A DNA stretch of 64,000 nucleotides from positions 41,706 to 105,705 of the forward strand of contig NZ_LDJJ01000020.1 in NCBI RefSeq assembly GCF_001431465.1. The letters run 5' to 3'. Each line of letters starts with the position of its first letter. The first letter of the stretch is position 1. This DNA comes from Stenotrophomonas terrae (GTDB lineage: Bacteria; Pseudomonadota; Gammaproteobacteria; Xanthomonadales; Xanthomonadaceae). Positions 17,998 through 27,616 of the stretch are shown piece after piece. Made by a program: the position numbers and the translations under genes. The notes under the pieces were generated by a model that saw nothing but the letters and a program-made list of their open reading frames with translations, made no database searches and was not told where the DNA came from.

Positions 17998-19709
17998 GGA
18001 TTGGGTCCAACGCCGACCACGCGCAGGATTTCCTCGCTGGTGGTCTGGCCAGCAATGACACGGCGTTGCGAGATCTGCTCGATCCCACGGAAGCCTGCGT
18101 TCATTGCCAGGTTGCGGACGGTTTCACGACTGGCGTCATCGGAGATGCCGTTGGCCAGTGGTTCGTCGACGATCATGATGTCGTAGACCGGCAGGCGCCC
18201 GTAGTAGCCGCTGCCGCGGCAACGATCACAGCCCTGGCCGCGGCGGCCGCAGCTGCCCGCGGGCAGATTCAACCAGGCCAGTTCCGCATCACTGAACGGA
18301 ACTTCTGTGGCGCAGAACATGCAGTTCTGGCGGACCAGGCGCTGATTGACCACGGCCAGCAGGTTGTCGGCGATGACCTGGGCTTCCAATCCCAGTGGTC
18401 GCAGACGCGGCACCACGCCGAATACGCTGGTGACGTGCAGGGTGGAAAGCACCAGGTGACCGGTGGCAGCTGCCTCCAGCGCCGCCTGTGCGGTTTCGGC
18501 ATCGCGCATTTCGCCAAGCAGGATCACATCCGGGTCATGACGGAGGAAATGCCGCAATGCCGAACCGAACTCATAACCGGCGCGACGGTTGACCTCGGTC
18601 TGACCGGCGCCGGGGACGCGGTACTCGATGGGGTCTTCAACGGTCAGCACATTGCGCTCGATCAGCGATTGCATGCGCAGTGCTGCGTGCAGCGACGAGC
18701 TTTTGCCCGAGCCGGTGGGGCCGGTGATCAGGATCAGGCCGGCCGGACGCGAGAACAGGCGTTCCAGCGCGGCCACGTCTTCGGGGAAAAATCCCATTTC
18801 CTCGAGCCCGGCCAGGTCGCTGTGCTCAGGCAACAGACGCATCACCGTCCGCTCGCCGGATTCGGTGATCAGTGTCGACACACGCACGGTGATTGGTGAA
18901 TCCAGAACCGTTGCGCGGAAGCTGCCATCCTGTGGCCGGCGTTGCTCGGAGATGTCCATCTCGGCCGCCAGCTTGATGTAACCCAGCAGGCGGGCCAGAG
19001 AGTTGGGCATGGCCCACATCGGGCGTAGCACACCGTCGATGCGGAACAGTACGTGCAGGCTATGCTCGGACGGGGCGATGTGGATATCGGTCGTGCGTTC
19101 GCGGATGGCAAGGTGCAAGAGATAGTCGAGCAGCTTTTCCGGGCTGTAGGCATGGTCGTTGTCCGTTGCCAGACGACGGATCTCCTTCTCCAGCAGCGAC
19201 TCGATCGGATTCTGGGCGAAGTAATAGGTCTGCCGGATAAGTCGTGCAACCTTGCCGTATTCTCCCTGCAGGAACCTGCAGCGAAGGCCGCAACGCTGCA
19301 ATACCAGCTGCGCAACTGCAACCTGGTCGGCGTCGCCCAGCAATACCTCCAGTTGATCACCGATGCGACGCAAAGGCAGGAACTGGCGCAGCTGGCACAG
19401 CTCGCGATTGAACATCGCCAGTACCTGCGGATCGGCGACCGGCAAGGTGTCTACGGGGGCGTATTCGACGTTCTCCAGCTCGGCCTGGGTGCGAACGATG
19501 TCGGACTCATTGGCCAACCCGTGACGGATCAGCAGCCGTCCAAAGCTGGTCTGTTCGACCAGATTCTTCTGCCGTGCATAGAGCAGCTGGATGGGTTCGA
19601 GCAGTCCGCGCTCGCTGAGCACAACGCCCAGCTTGGCTTGTTCCAGACTTACCAGACCTTGCGTGTTGTTGGCCGAAGCGGCGGGAATGCGGGAATCAAC
19701 CGTTGCCAT
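17994..19709 (-). CDS. Type IV filament assembly ATPase (GspE/PilB/MshE family)
   Basis: 571 residues. The N-terminal part (about 20-150) resembles the MshEN/GspE N1 domain; the C-terminal part has the Walker A motif GPTGSGKSS, Asp box/Walker B region RHDPDVILLGEMRD, and His box ATGHLVLSTLHV. A zinc-finger-type set of Cys pairs, CMFC and CDRC, is present, as in assembly (not retraction) ATPases. It powers filament polymerisation at the cytoplasmic face. It overlaps the ExeA-like gene by 14 bases and the platform gene by 4. Confidence 0.92.
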   Translation of the reverse strand: MATVDSRIPAASANNTQGLVSLEQAKLGVVLSERGLLEPIQLLYARQKNLVEQTSFGRLLIRHGLANESDIVRTQAELENVEYAPVDTLPVADPQVLAMFNRELCQLRQFLPLRRIGDQLEVLLGDADQVAVAQLVLQRCGLRCRFLQGEYGKVARLIRQTYYFAQNPIESLLEKEIRRLATDNDHAYSPEKLLDYLLHLAIRERTTDIHIAPSEHSLHVLFRIDGVLRPMWAMPNSLARLLGYIKLAAEMDISEQRRPQDGSFRATVLDSPITVRVSTLITESGERTVMRLLPEHSDLAGLEEMGFFPEDVAALERLFSRPAGLILITGPTGSGKSSSLHAALRMQSLIERNVLTVEDPIEYRVPGAGQTEVNRRAGYEFGSALRHFLRHDPDVILLGEMRDAETAQAALEAAATGHLVLSTLHVTSVFGVVPRLRPLGLEAQVIADNLLAVVNQRLVRQNCMFCATEVPFSDAELAWLNLPAGSCGRRGQGCDRCRGSGYYGRLPVYDIMIVDEPLANGISDDASRETVRNLAMNAGFRGIEQISQRRVIAGQTTSEEILRVVGVGPNP

Positions 19710-21129
19710 GAGATAGAGAGTCCGGAAGGCTGGAAGAGTGGCTGGTGAGGGGGGCTGGTGCTGCCAACAGCAATAGGGTCAGAGGATCGGGGTTGCCGGT
19801 GGCCGGCAGCGCATAGCGCTGTTGGAAACGTGCCAGTGCGCGTTGGGTCAGGCGGCCATAGCGGCCATCGATTGCACCGTCGTAGTGGCCCAGTTCAAAC
19901 AACCGGCGTTGCAGAGCCTGGCTGGCACTACCGACCTGGCTCGGGTCCAGGAAGCGCGTACTGGCAGCGTCCGGCGACCAAAGCAATTGCCAGCGCTCGC
20001 CGTGTTGGATCAAGCAGGTATTGGGTAGTTGGCGCAGGTGTTCGGCGGCGGCGGCCGCGACCCAATCGCTGCGTAGCGCACCTGTGACGGCGTTTTGATC
20101 GCAGGCGGTGGTGTCGCTGGCGACTGGCGCGCTCACCTGCGCCACAGCGGCATTGCTACCGGTGGTCGTTGGTGGACCATTGCGGCTATCGGCGCGTGAT
20201 TCCACGCTGCCTGCGACAAGCCCGGCGATGCCCAGGCACGCCGCCAGGCTGATACCTGCGGTCAGCGCATACCTGTACGCCGCTGTTGGGCTGCGCGCGG
20301 CTTGAGCGCCGGCCTGGGCTGCTGCCCTGTTGACCAGGTCGGCGTTGATCAGTCGCTGCTCGCTTGGCTGCGCATACAGCCCGTACAAGCACCGGTCCAT
20401 GATCAGGTGGATGCGCCGCGGGTTGCCGTTGCTGGCTCGGTGCAGGGCCGTCACCGCCTTGGCATCAACACGGATGCGTTCGCCGGCGCCGGCTGCGCGC
20501 AGACGGAAGTTGACATACTCGCGGGTCTGCTCGTGGCTCAACGGATCCAGCCTGACGTGTTTGCAGATGCGGCTGGTGAGCTGTCGGATCTGCGGCATGT
20601 CCAGGTTGTCGCGTAGCTCCGGTTGCCCGGAAAGCACGATCTGCAGCAGCTTTTCCTGGCCGGTCTCCAGGCTGGTGAGCAGGCGCACGAGTTCCAGGCT
20701 GGCCAGGCTCAGGTTCTGCGCATCATCGATGATGAGAACGCAGGTGGTGCGATCCTGCCAGCGGTTGATCAGGAAACGATTGAGTACTTCGATGTCGGTG
20801 GCGGCGTTGCCGTGGGGCTTCAGGCCGAAATCGCGCAGTACCGCGGCCAACAAGTCATCGCCTTGCAGGAAGGTGTTGAACACCAGCGAGACGACCATGC
20901 CGTCGCTTTCCAGCTGGCCCAGCAACCGGCGCAGGAAGGTGCTCTTGCCGGTTCCGACCTCGCCGGTCAGCAGCACGAAGCCTGCCCGCGTACGCAGCGC
21001 ATGCGCGGCCTCCACCAGCTCTGATTCCAGCACCGATGTCTGGTAATAGGAGGCTGCGTCCGGAGTGGGCGGGAACGGTGAGCGTTCCAAGCCGAGTTGT
21101 TGCAGGTGACGGGACAGGGCGGGGTTCAT
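19696..21129 (-). CDS. ExeA/MshM-like AAA ATPase with peptidoglycan-binding domain
   Basis: 477 residues. The cytoplasmic part (1-270) is a P-loop AAA domain with Walker A TGEVGTGKST and Walker B CVLIIDDAQNLS. A membrane helix (about 285-310, YALTAGISLAACLGIAGLVA) is followed by a periplasmic Ala/Ser-rich linker and a C-terminal PG_binding_1 domain (RLFELGHYDGAIDGRYG, QRALARFQQRY). This ExeA layout is used to open or mark the cell wall for secretin insertion. In MSHA loci the equivalent is MshM. It overlaps its neighbours by 4 and 14 bases. Confidence 0.9.
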   Translation of the reverse strand: MNPALSRHLQQLGLERSPFPPTPDAASYYQTSVLESELVEAAHALRTRAGFVLLTGEVGTGKSTFLRRLLGQLESDGMVVSLVFNTFLQGDDLLAAVLRDFGLKPHGNAATDIEVLNRFLINRWQDRTTCVLIIDDAQNLSLASLELVRLLTSLETGQEKLLQIVLSGQPELRDNLDMPQIRQLTSRICKHVRLDPLSHEQTREYVNFRLRAAGAGERIRVDAKAVTALHRASNGNPRRIHLIMDRCLYGLYAQPSEQRLINADLVNRAAAQAGAQAARSPTAAYRYALTAGISLAACLGIAGLVAGSVESRADSRNGPPTTTGSNAAVAQVSAPVASDTTACDQNAVTGALRSDWVAAAAAEHLRQLPNTCLIQHGERWQLLWSPDAASTRFLDPSQVGSASQALQRRLFELGHYDGAIDGRYGRLTQRALARFQQRYALPATGNPDPLTLLLLAAPAPLTSHSSSLPDSLSHGNG

Positions 21130-22103
21130 CGCGCTTCCATGTCCAGTTCGGCCAACGCGCGGCTGACCATGGCGGAACGGCTGTTGCGCGCGGCAAGCCG
21201 GTTGAGGCGATCACGTGCCTGCTCAAGCTGGCCGTCGTGGGCTTCGATCAACGCGAGGTTGACCCCGGCGTACTCATCGTCGGGGACGCGCTGCAGAATG
21301 GCCCGGTAATACTGTTCGGCCAGCTTCAGCTCGTCGCTGCCGTGTGCGTTCCAGGCCTGCGCACGCAGGAGGGTGAGGCTGTCGGCGGGCAGCAGCGTGC
21401 GGAGGTTCTCCATGGCCTGCTGCCGCGCCGTTGCATCCTTGTCTGCTACTGCCGTCTGCAGGCGCCCCATAGCCATGCGTACGGTTGCGCCATCGGGCTC
21501 TTCAGCGGTTGCAGACCGGCTGTCGGCCGACGCGCCGGCACCTGCTGAACGTACGGAAATCTTCATCGACGGCGGAGTTGGCGGGGCTTGTGGCGGCATC
21601 GGTCCATTGTTGCCGGGTGTTGCCGGGGCGGTTGCATCGGAGTGCGCCAACGCAGCGCCGGTGATCACCGCTGCGGGTGCAACGATGTCCGCGGCCAAGG
21701 CTGCGTTGTCTGCCGGCGTTGCCGACAACGTCGCCGGCGGCGAGGACTCCGTCATGGAAGGCGAAGGCGCGGGCCTGGCGACCGCAATCGTGCTGGGTGC
21801 TGGCAGCAGGGCGGAGTCGGCACTCGCGGTTGCGCCGGGATCGCTGTGTGCGGCGGAGTGTGGCGGCTGCGATGTGACCTGCGGTACCGCGCTGGCTTGC
21901 GCCTGCGGTACCCGCTGCGACGGGTTGTGACCGATCGCACGGGCGACGAGGAACCCTACGGGGCCAGCCAGTACGACGCCCAGCGCCAACCACAGGCTGT
22001 AACGTGGCAGGGCCTGCCACGGTCGCAGCTTTGCGCTGGGTGTGCTTGCAGGGGCCGGTGTTGCACTGCCGGTTCCATGCAGGGCGTCGTAAATCAGGCT
22101 CAC
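21126..22103 (-). CDS. MshN/GspB-like membrane protein with TPR-type C-terminus
   Basis: 325 residues starting MSLIYDALHGTGSATPAPAS, the SLIxDALxxL-like start common in GspB/MshN partners of ExeA. One membrane helix (about 34-55), then a long Ala/Pro/Ser-rich periplasmic linker, then helical repeats from about 215 (LRTLLPADSLTLLRAQAWN, LKLAEQYYRAILQRVPDDEY) typical of TPR. It lies between the secretin and the ExeA-like gene, overlapping each by 4. It probably links the AAA protein to the secretin. Confidence 0.78.
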   Translation of the reverse strand: MSLIYDALHGTGSATPAPASTPSAKLRPWQALPRYSLWLALGVVLAGPVGFLVARAIGHNPSQRVPQAQASAVPQVTSQPPHSAAHSDPGATASADSALLPAPSTIAVARPAPSPSMTESSPPATLSATPADNAALAADIVAPAAVITGAALAHSDATAPATPGNNGPMPPQAPPTPPSMKISVRSAGAGASADSRSATAEEPDGATVRMAMGRLQTAVADKDATARQQAMENLRTLLPADSLTLLRAQAWNAHGSDELKLAEQYYRAILQRVPDDEYAGVNLALIEAHDGQLEQARDRLNRLAARNSRSAMVSRALAELDMEAR

Positions 22104-23806
22104 AGCGTTTTCACCCGCAACACGATGACCAGTTCACGGGTGTTGTGGGTCTTGGCACGGGAGCCGAACAAGCGACCGAACACGGGTACATCGGAAACGC
22201 CGGGTATGCCGCGGTCATCCAATGACGAGTTCTGGTCGATCAGGCCACCCAGCAGCACGGTGTCGCCGTCACGCAGATTCAAGGTCGTGGTGATGCCCTT
22301 GACGTTGATCTGCGGCAACGTCACCGCATTGCCGTTGGGAAACTCCTGCAGCTTCAGGCTGCCGGGTTCGACCTCGGTCTGCATCGGGTGCACCAGGAGT
22401 TCTACCGTACCGTTCTCGTGCACCATCGGCGCCACGCCGATCACCACGCCCGAGAACAGTGAGTCGGTCTGGATGTCCGAGGAGGTGAAGCCCGAACCGG
22501 TGCCTGCGCCACCAGAGAAGTTGGTGGTGGACTTGGTCACGTAGCGGATGTTGGTGCCAACACTCAGATATGCCGGGCTACCATTGCGGACGCGGACACT
22601 GGGATTGGACAGCACTTTGACGTTGCCAAATCCGCGCAGCACATTGACTGCTGCGGAGAAGGTGTCATTCATGTAGCTCAAGCCAAGTGCGCGGCCCGCT
22701 ACTGAACCCAGGGTCTGGTTCGGGAAGACAATGGAGCGGCCTTGCGAGCCCAGACGGTTGGCGGTGCTGTACGGCAAGGTGGTGTCAGGCATGGGCAGGA
22801 TGGTTGCCGGGCTGTCGCCATAGATGCCCGCCACCCGGTTGCGCAGCAGGTTCCAGTCGACACCGAAATTGGAGTTGTCGTTGAGTGACACGTCGAGAAT
22901 CTGCGCCTCAACCAACACCTGGCGGCTGAGCTTCTTCTTGCTGTGCTCAATCAGATCCTCAACAGCTCGGACCTGTGAAGGGCGCGCGCGCACGTACAGG
23001 GTGCCGCTGCCGGGGTCCAGACTGTAACGTGCGGCTTCAGGCGGCATTGGTCCGTTTGGGTCGGCGGCGGCGCCAGCCACCTTTTCCTCCGCCAGGATGA
23101 TCTTCAGGGCCGAGTCGAGTTGCTTGTATGGGTCGCTTTCCTTGCCCATGGCGCCGGAGATGCTCAGGTCGCCTTTCAGCGATTGCCCGCCACCACCGCC
23201 GCCGGCCTGCATGCCCGCGCCGAATACGTCGCCACCGGCGGCCAGCTCCATGCTGATCGAGGAATTGAGAATATCCACGTTGAAGATGCGCTCGCGCATC
23301 TGCGAGACCACCAGCGAACCACCGCGCACTTCACCATTGAGGTCGAATGCTTCAAGAATATGGTTGTAGACCTCGCGCGCGGTGACATTGCGCAGGTGCA
23401 GACTTGCGCGCTGCCGTTGCTGCAGCACTTTCGGATCGACGATGAGATTCATCTTCAACTCGTCGGCCAATGCCCACAGCAGCTGGCCGACATCGGCGTC
23501 ATACATGCTCAGGCTGACGACGCTGTTTTCAAGCGGGTCGTAGGCGGGAGCGATGGGGGCCGCCGGGCGCGCAGCGGGCGCCGATTGTTCCAGGCTTTGA
23601 CGGATCTGATCCTGGCGTTCAGCCAGTTTGGCCGACTCCTCGGTGATCGCAGTGCCGGTTTTCTCCAGCGCCTTGTAATCGGTCGGCGGCAGATCCAGGG
23701 TGCTGCGGGGCGGCATGTTGGTGCATGCGGCAAGTAGCAGGCTGCCCGCCGTGACAGCGAACAGGCCAGGAGAAGCAGTGCGACGAACGGGAGCTTTGTT
23801 GGTCAT
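22100..23806 (-). CDS. Secretin lipoprotein (MshL/PilQ/GspD family)
   Basis: 568 residues. The N-terminus has a lipobox (TAGSLLLAAC), so it is an outer-membrane lipoprotein secretin. A short N domain (about 100-190, LWALADELKMNLIVDPKV) precedes the secretin core from about 280, with LVEAQILDVSLNDNSNFGVDW, the gate/beta-barrel region VVIGVAPMVHENGTVELLV, and the C-terminal signature LRDGDTVLLGGLIDQ ... GIPGVSDVPVFGRLFG. It forms the pore through which the filament crosses the outer membrane. It follows the small pilin gene by 45 bases. Confidence 0.92.
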   Translation of the reverse strand: MTNKAPVRRTASPGLFAVTAGSLLLAACTNMPPRSTLDLPPTDYKALEKTGTAITEESAKLAERQDQIRQSLEQSAPAARPAAPIAPAYDPLENSVVSLSMYDADVGQLLWALADELKMNLIVDPKVLQQRQRASLHLRNVTAREVYNHILEAFDLNGEVRGGSLVVSQMRERIFNVDILNSSISMELAAGGDVFGAGMQAGGGGGGQSLKGDLSISGAMGKESDPYKQLDSALKIILAEEKVAGAAADPNGPMPPEAARYSLDPGSGTLYVRARPSQVRAVEDLIEHSKKKLSRQVLVEAQILDVSLNDNSNFGVDWNLLRNRVAGIYGDSPATILPMPDTTLPYSTANRLGSQGRSIVFPNQTLGSVAGRALGLSYMNDTFSAAVNVLRGFGNVKVLSNPSVRVRNGSPAYLSVGTNIRYVTKSTTNFSGGAGTGSGFTSSDIQTDSLFSGVVIGVAPMVHENGTVELLVHPMQTEVEPGSLKLQEFPNGNAVTLPQINVKGITTTLNLRDGDTVLLGGLIDQNSSLDDRGIPGVSDVPVFGRLFGSRAKTHNTRELVIVLRVKTL

Positions 23807-23851
23807 GGATACGAGCCTTGAAAAGGAATTTATCTAGTCGGTTCTGGCGGC

Positions 23852-24598
23852 TCAGCGGGTTGCTTCGATGAGCCAACCCAGCAATGTCGAAGAACCTTCA
23901 GCAACAACGATGTCGTCATAGGTGGCAGTGGCAGGCCTCCCGGGTGGAGCAACGCACATGCTTGTGCCCGAGAACCCAAGGTTCGGGCCATCAAACGGAG
24001 AACTGCTTGCTCCGCTGCCATCCAGATCCATCACTGGCGCTACCAGTAAAAACGCAGGATTGGTGATGTCGGTGCTTTGGCAGGCCGTTGAGGTGAGGGC
24101 GCTGCTGCCATTGCTGTAGTGGGGGTTGCTGCTGCTGGCCGGGGCCAGCGCCAGCTTCTCCAGTGCATTGGAAAAGCCCCCCAGTCCGCTGCTGTCGGGG
24201 ATGTCCATGCCTTGGAACGTGCTTCTGGCCAGGTCGGCAACTGCTGTGTTGCGATAGACCCCATAGCGAATACGCTGGCCGGGCACCGGCTGTTGCAGCC
24301 CCAGCGAGGCATAGGGCAACCATCCGTTCTGCAGCGCGGAAGGGCAGCCTGGGCTTTCCCAGCCATTGCCGACATCGTCAGGGCAGGGCAGGCGCTTGTT
24401 GCGCAAGGCGAAGCCGCGCAGGGCTTGCTGCGCAGTCTGCAACTGGGCCTGTGCCATGTTCTGGGAACGCGCCTGTTGTACACCGTCAAAAGCCGAGACC
24501 ATGGAGACGGCCAGCAGGCCGAGCACACCGGTGACCACGGTGATCTCGATCAGGCTGTATCCCCTGGGCCGCTTGAGCGGGGCGCGTGGCGTGTTCAT
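23852..24598 (-). CDS. Prepilin-like protein with LPCP motif
   Basis: 248 residues starting MNTPRAPLKRPRGYSLIEIT: class III signal with Tyr at +1 and Glu at +5, then a hydrophobic helix. It carries the shared module KRLPCPDDVGNGW ... GWLPYASLGL, and later Cys residues likely to form disulfides (TACQST, SMCVAP). Size and layout fit a minor pilin. The start lies in a 4-base overlap with the preceding membrane gene. Exact role unknown. Confidence 0.78.
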   Translation of the reverse strand: MNTPRAPLKRPRGYSLIEITVVTGVLGLLAVSMVSAFDGVQQARSQNMAQAQLQTAQQALRGFALRNKRLPCPDDVGNGWESPGCPSALQNGWLPYASLGLQQPVPGQRIRYGVYRNTAVADLARSTFQGMDIPDSSGLGGFSNALEKLALAPASSSNPHYSNGSSALTSTACQSTDITNPAFLLVAPVMDLDGSGASSSPFDGPNLGFSGTSMCVAPPGRPATATYDDIVVAEGSSTLLGWLIEATR

Positions 24599-25179
24599 TG
24601 CGTGCGCACAGGCTGCTTGCTGTTGACGTCGTAGCGCAGCTTTTCCTGCAGGCCCTGCAGCTCGGTGACGAGCTGCCGCAGCAATTCATCCTTCTGCGCG
24701 GACTCGGGCCGCTGCGTGGCTTCTGCCATTTCCAGCGCGATCGTCTGAGCGCGCCGGGCGACCAACAGATTAGTGCGGACCGCATCCAGGTTTATGTCCT
24801 TGCTCTTGTCTGGTTGTGCTGAAAGCTGGTCCAGCTGTGCCAGCAAGCCATCCACGGTTGCGATGTTGCGGTTGGCCTGGCTGCGAACCTGCGAGACCAC
24901 CTGCGCCGCTTCGACCGGACTCAATGATTTCTGGTTGGGCAGCGTCACCTGCGCCGCCACCGGGGCAGTGCGCGGTGGTGCTTGCATCCAGGGCGGTGTT
25001 TCGGCCGGCAGGCGAGCGGGTTCGGCTGCTGCTTGCGCGGCTAGCGGCGCCTGCGCAGTTGGTGTGGCTGCCGCAGCCGGTGCTGCACCGCGGCTGCCAA
25101 GACGAAGACCTGCGACCAGGGCAATACCGGCCGCGGCGATGGCGACGCCCAGCAGCAGCGGCTTGTAGCGTGGATTCAC
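24595..25179 (-). CDS. Filament-locus membrane protein with Ala/Pro linker
   Basis: 194 residues: MNPRYKPLLLGVAIAAAGIA gives a single N-terminal membrane helix, followed by an Ala/Pro-rich periplasmic linker (about 30-85) and a helical C-terminal half (LSPVEAAQVVSQVRSQANRN; LVTELQGLQEKLRYD) with coiled-coil character. No known family recognised. Position between the MshK-like and pilin genes, with 4-base overlaps, suggests an inner-membrane alignment-complex or pilin-assembly role. Confidence 0.7.
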   Translation of the reverse strand: MNPRYKPLLLGVAIAAAGIALVAGLRLGSRGAAPAAAATPTAQAPLAAQAAAEPARLPAETPPWMQAPPRTAPVAAQVTLPNQKSLSPVEAAQVVSQVRSQANRNIATVDGLLAQLDQLSAQPDKSKDINLDAVRTNLLVARRAQTIALEMAEATQRPESAQKDELLRQLVTELQGLQEKLRYDVNSKQPVRTQ

Positions 25180-25682
25180 GGCATTGCTCCGTTGTCAGGC
25201 ACCTGCCCTGGCAACGGCACGCGATAGACCTGGCTGCCGGTGTCCTTGTCGCTCAGGCGTACCCAGCCCTTGCCGATTGCCTGCACGCGTGCGCCGTTGG
25301 ACAGGCGCTGGCCCTGACGCACGTGTTCGCCATCGACGACCGCACTTACATGACCATTGGCTTCGAGTACCAGCGACACTTGATGGCTTATTGCCTGCGG
25401 CGCAGCGTCACCACTTGCAGCGGCGGGGCCGCTGCCGGGTCCCGCGGCCAAGGCGATCAGCGGGCCGGGTGCATAGAAGCTGGGCACCGACATCTGGTCC
25501 AGGGTGGCTTTTACCCGCTGATTGGCGTCTATGGCCAGGCGGGCGTTGGCCATTTCCGCGGTTTCTTCAACATCGCTGTTGAGGCGCAGGACCGCGGGCT
25601 TGGCAACCACCATGCTCGACAACCAGCCGGTGACACCCAGCCAGCTGGTCAATGCAAGGGCGGCGATGTATTTGGTTTTCAT
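25176..25682 (-). CDS. Periplasmic filament-assembly protein, PilP/GspC/MshK-like
   Basis: 168 residues with an N-terminal hydrophobic segment (MKTKYIAALALTSWLGVTGW) acting as signal or anchor, an acidic helical stretch, and a C-terminal beta-rich region (VSLVLEANGHVSAVVDGEHV, then GKGWVRLSDKDTG) that resembles the small HR/PilP-like beta domain that contacts secretins. Identification rests on position and fold impression, not on a diagnostic motif. It overlaps both neighbours by 4 bases. Confidence 0.65.
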   Translation of the reverse strand: MKTKYIAALALTSWLGVTGWLSSMVVAKPAVLRLNSDVEETAEMANARLAIDANQRVKATLDQMSVPSFYAPGPLIALAAGPGSGPAAASGDAAPQAISHQVSLVLEANGHVSAVVDGEHVRQGQRLSNGARVQAIGKGWVRLSDKDTGSQVYRVPLPGQVPDNGAMP

Positions 25683-27064
25683 GGCACTGCCCCCGTTGTC
25701 GCCGGCACACTCTTGAGCAGGTAGGAGAAGTAGTTGCCCGCCCCCGCGGCGCTGCCTTCCGGTTCCACGGCAATCGGCTCGTATCCTGCGCGGCGCAGGC
25801 GGTCAACAAAGGCCGGGACCTGCATGCCGGGGACGCCGCGGGTGGTGTCGACCACGCCGTCCACGCGCAGGGTGGGAGCGTCCATGTTTGCCAAGGCGTT
25901 GCCCTGCTGCTGCGGGTTGCTGTTTGGGCGCGGTGTCTCCAGACGCACGCGCAGAATCCGCACCTCGCCATGTGCCGCGTCGCGGATCAGCGACATTCCT
26001 GCGATCGGATCGACCAGCGCCTGCAGCTGGGTGAGGCGGTCCACGAATTTCAATGTCCCGGCAAAGTTCGGCGGAATTTCCTGATTTTTTCGCATGCCTT
26101 CGATGCGTTCATCGATCTGTACCACCTGCGCGTTCAACGCCGAGGCATTTTCGGTAGCTTCAGAAGCATTGAGCGCCCAACGCGTACCCAAGCCACCCAG
26201 TGCAATGGCGAATACAATCGAGGCGGCACTGGCATAGGGCAGCAGCCATTCGGCCAGGTAGGCAAAGCGGCTGGCGGCGGGGTTGACCGAAAGCATTGGC
26301 GAGGCATTCTGCAGCAGCCAGCCTGCACCCGAGCGGTAGCGGTTGCCATCGGTATCGGTGATGGTATCCAGCGCGACGGTGTCGATTGCAAGGCCGCTGC
26401 GCGCCGAGAATATCTCGCGTACCGCGTCATCCTGCCACTGCGATTGTTCTGCGGACTGCGCTACAAGCGCCGGGCACCAATAGACCTTGATCGGGGTCAA
26501 GGCTTCCTCGCCATCTGCAAGATCGTTGGCGAACTGCTCGCCCAGAGTGCCGGCGGTCATCGCCAGATCCGAAGGATCATCGCTATAGGCCAGGGAGGTG
26601 CGACAGATGATGTTGTGCTTCAGCAAGGCCAGTACAGTGAACTGGCGGCCGGACTGGTACACCACTGCCTGCCCGGGCTTGAGCTTGTTCAGCAGCAGCG
26701 AGGTGGTGGGATACAGCAGGCAATGGTCCTGCTGCGCTTCCGCCCATGAGTAAGCCTGCTGCCACACGTCCAGTGGAACCGCGGTGAACAGGGTCTGGTA
26801 ACCGGCGCCGACCGTACGCGTCTTGTGGATCAGTATCTTCGCTTCGCCGTCGATCAAGCCGTCCGCGCGCAGACGCTTTTCGATCAAGGCCACCGCATGT
26901 GCCGCGCTGCCTTCCAGAGAGACAACACTGCTGACCGCACCTTCAAGGTCGGCCAGGACCGCTGCGGCGCGGCTTGGGCGCGGACGGCTTTCGCTGAAGG
27001 CGACGAGGCCGTCGTTGAATGCCAACCAGCGGCCCTGTTGCTGGAGCAGGATTTCCAGGCTCAT
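25679..27064 (-). CDS. Inner-membrane filament-assembly protein, possible PilM-PilN/GspL-type fusion
   Basis: 461 residues. The first 230 residues look cytoplasmic and globular and could be the actin-like PilM/MshI/GspL fold (LAFNDGLVAFSE; KLKPGQAVVYQSGRQFTVLA), though no ATP motif is clear. A membrane helix at about 272-293 (YASAASIVFAIALGGLGTRW) is followed by a periplasmic helix and an alpha/beta domain, as in PilN. This would combine PilM and PilN functions in one chain. It overlaps neighbours by 4 bases. Confidence 0.65.
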   Translation of the reverse strand: MSLEILLQQQGRWLAFNDGLVAFSESRPRPSRAAAVLADLEGAVSSVVSLEGSAAHAVALIEKRLRADGLIDGEAKILIHKTRTVGAGYQTLFTAVPLDVWQQAYSWAEAQQDHCLLYPTTSLLLNKLKPGQAVVYQSGRQFTVLALLKHNIICRTSLAYSDDPSDLAMTAGTLGEQFANDLADGEEALTPIKVYWCPALVAQSAEQSQWQDDAVREIFSARSGLAIDTVALDTITDTDGNRYRSGAGWLLQNASPMLSVNPAASRFAYLAEWLLPYASAASIVFAIALGGLGTRWALNASEATENASALNAQVVQIDERIEGMRKNQEIPPNFAGTLKFVDRLTQLQALVDPIAGMSLIRDAAHGEVRILRVRLETPRPNSNPQQQGNALANMDAPTLRVDGVVDTTRGVPGMQVPAFVDRLRRAGYEPIAVEPEGSAAGAGNYFSYLLKSVPATTGAVP

Positions 27065-27609
27065 TGCACGCCTCCCTGCAGTTCGATCGCTGATCCGGAC
27101 AAGGCGGTAGTGCGAAAAAGAGCACTGCCACGCAGGGTCAACGACAGCGGCGCGGGCACCCGCTCGACTGCCGAAGGCACATCGAACAGCCCCTCGTCCG
27201 GATGCGTGACCGACAACTCGAATGCTTCGGCACCAAAGACCCGTTGGTTGGAACGGGTGACCGATCCGATCAACGCGGTGGTGTCTTCGCGATTCATCTG
27301 TACCTGGCGCAGATTCACCAGTCGCTCACCCCAGTCAGCTGGCTGGAAGCCCTGCTGATCGGCTGCGTTGAGCAGATCAATGGCGGATTGGGCCTGCTTT
27401 ACTTTCAGTTGCGCCTCCTGCTCGCGCACCTGGGCTTCGGACAGCGCTTGTTTGGCATTGCCCAAAAGACCGTATGCCTGGGACAAGGCAGAGCGTGCGT
27501 TGAGGAACCACACCGCCATCACCACCAGGGCGAGTAGCGATGCGGCAAACAGGATCAACGACGTGCGTCGTGATTGCCGCAAGCGGCTGAGCAGGTTAGG
27601 CGCGTTCAT
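27061..27609 (-). CDS. Inner-membrane filament-assembly protein, PilN/PilO/MshJ-like
   Basis: 182 residues: short basic cytoplasmic start (MNAPNLLSRLRQSRRTSLIL), one membrane helix (about 17-37), a periplasmic coiled coil (NAKQALSEAQVREQEAQLKV), then a small C-terminal beta-containing domain. This is the general plan of PilO/MshJ/GspM alignment-complex proteins. It lies 7 bases after the first pilin gene. Confidence 0.65.
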   Translation of the reverse strand: MNAPNLLSRLRQSRRTSLILFAASLLALVVMAVWFLNARSALSQAYGLLGNAKQALSEAQVREQEAQLKVKQAQSAIDLLNAADQQGFQPADWGERLVNLRQVQMNREDTTALIGSVTRSNQRVFGAEAFELSVTHPDEGLFDVPSAVERVPAPLSLTLRGSALFRTTALSGSAIELQGGVQ

Positions 27610-27616
27610 GTCGGCC

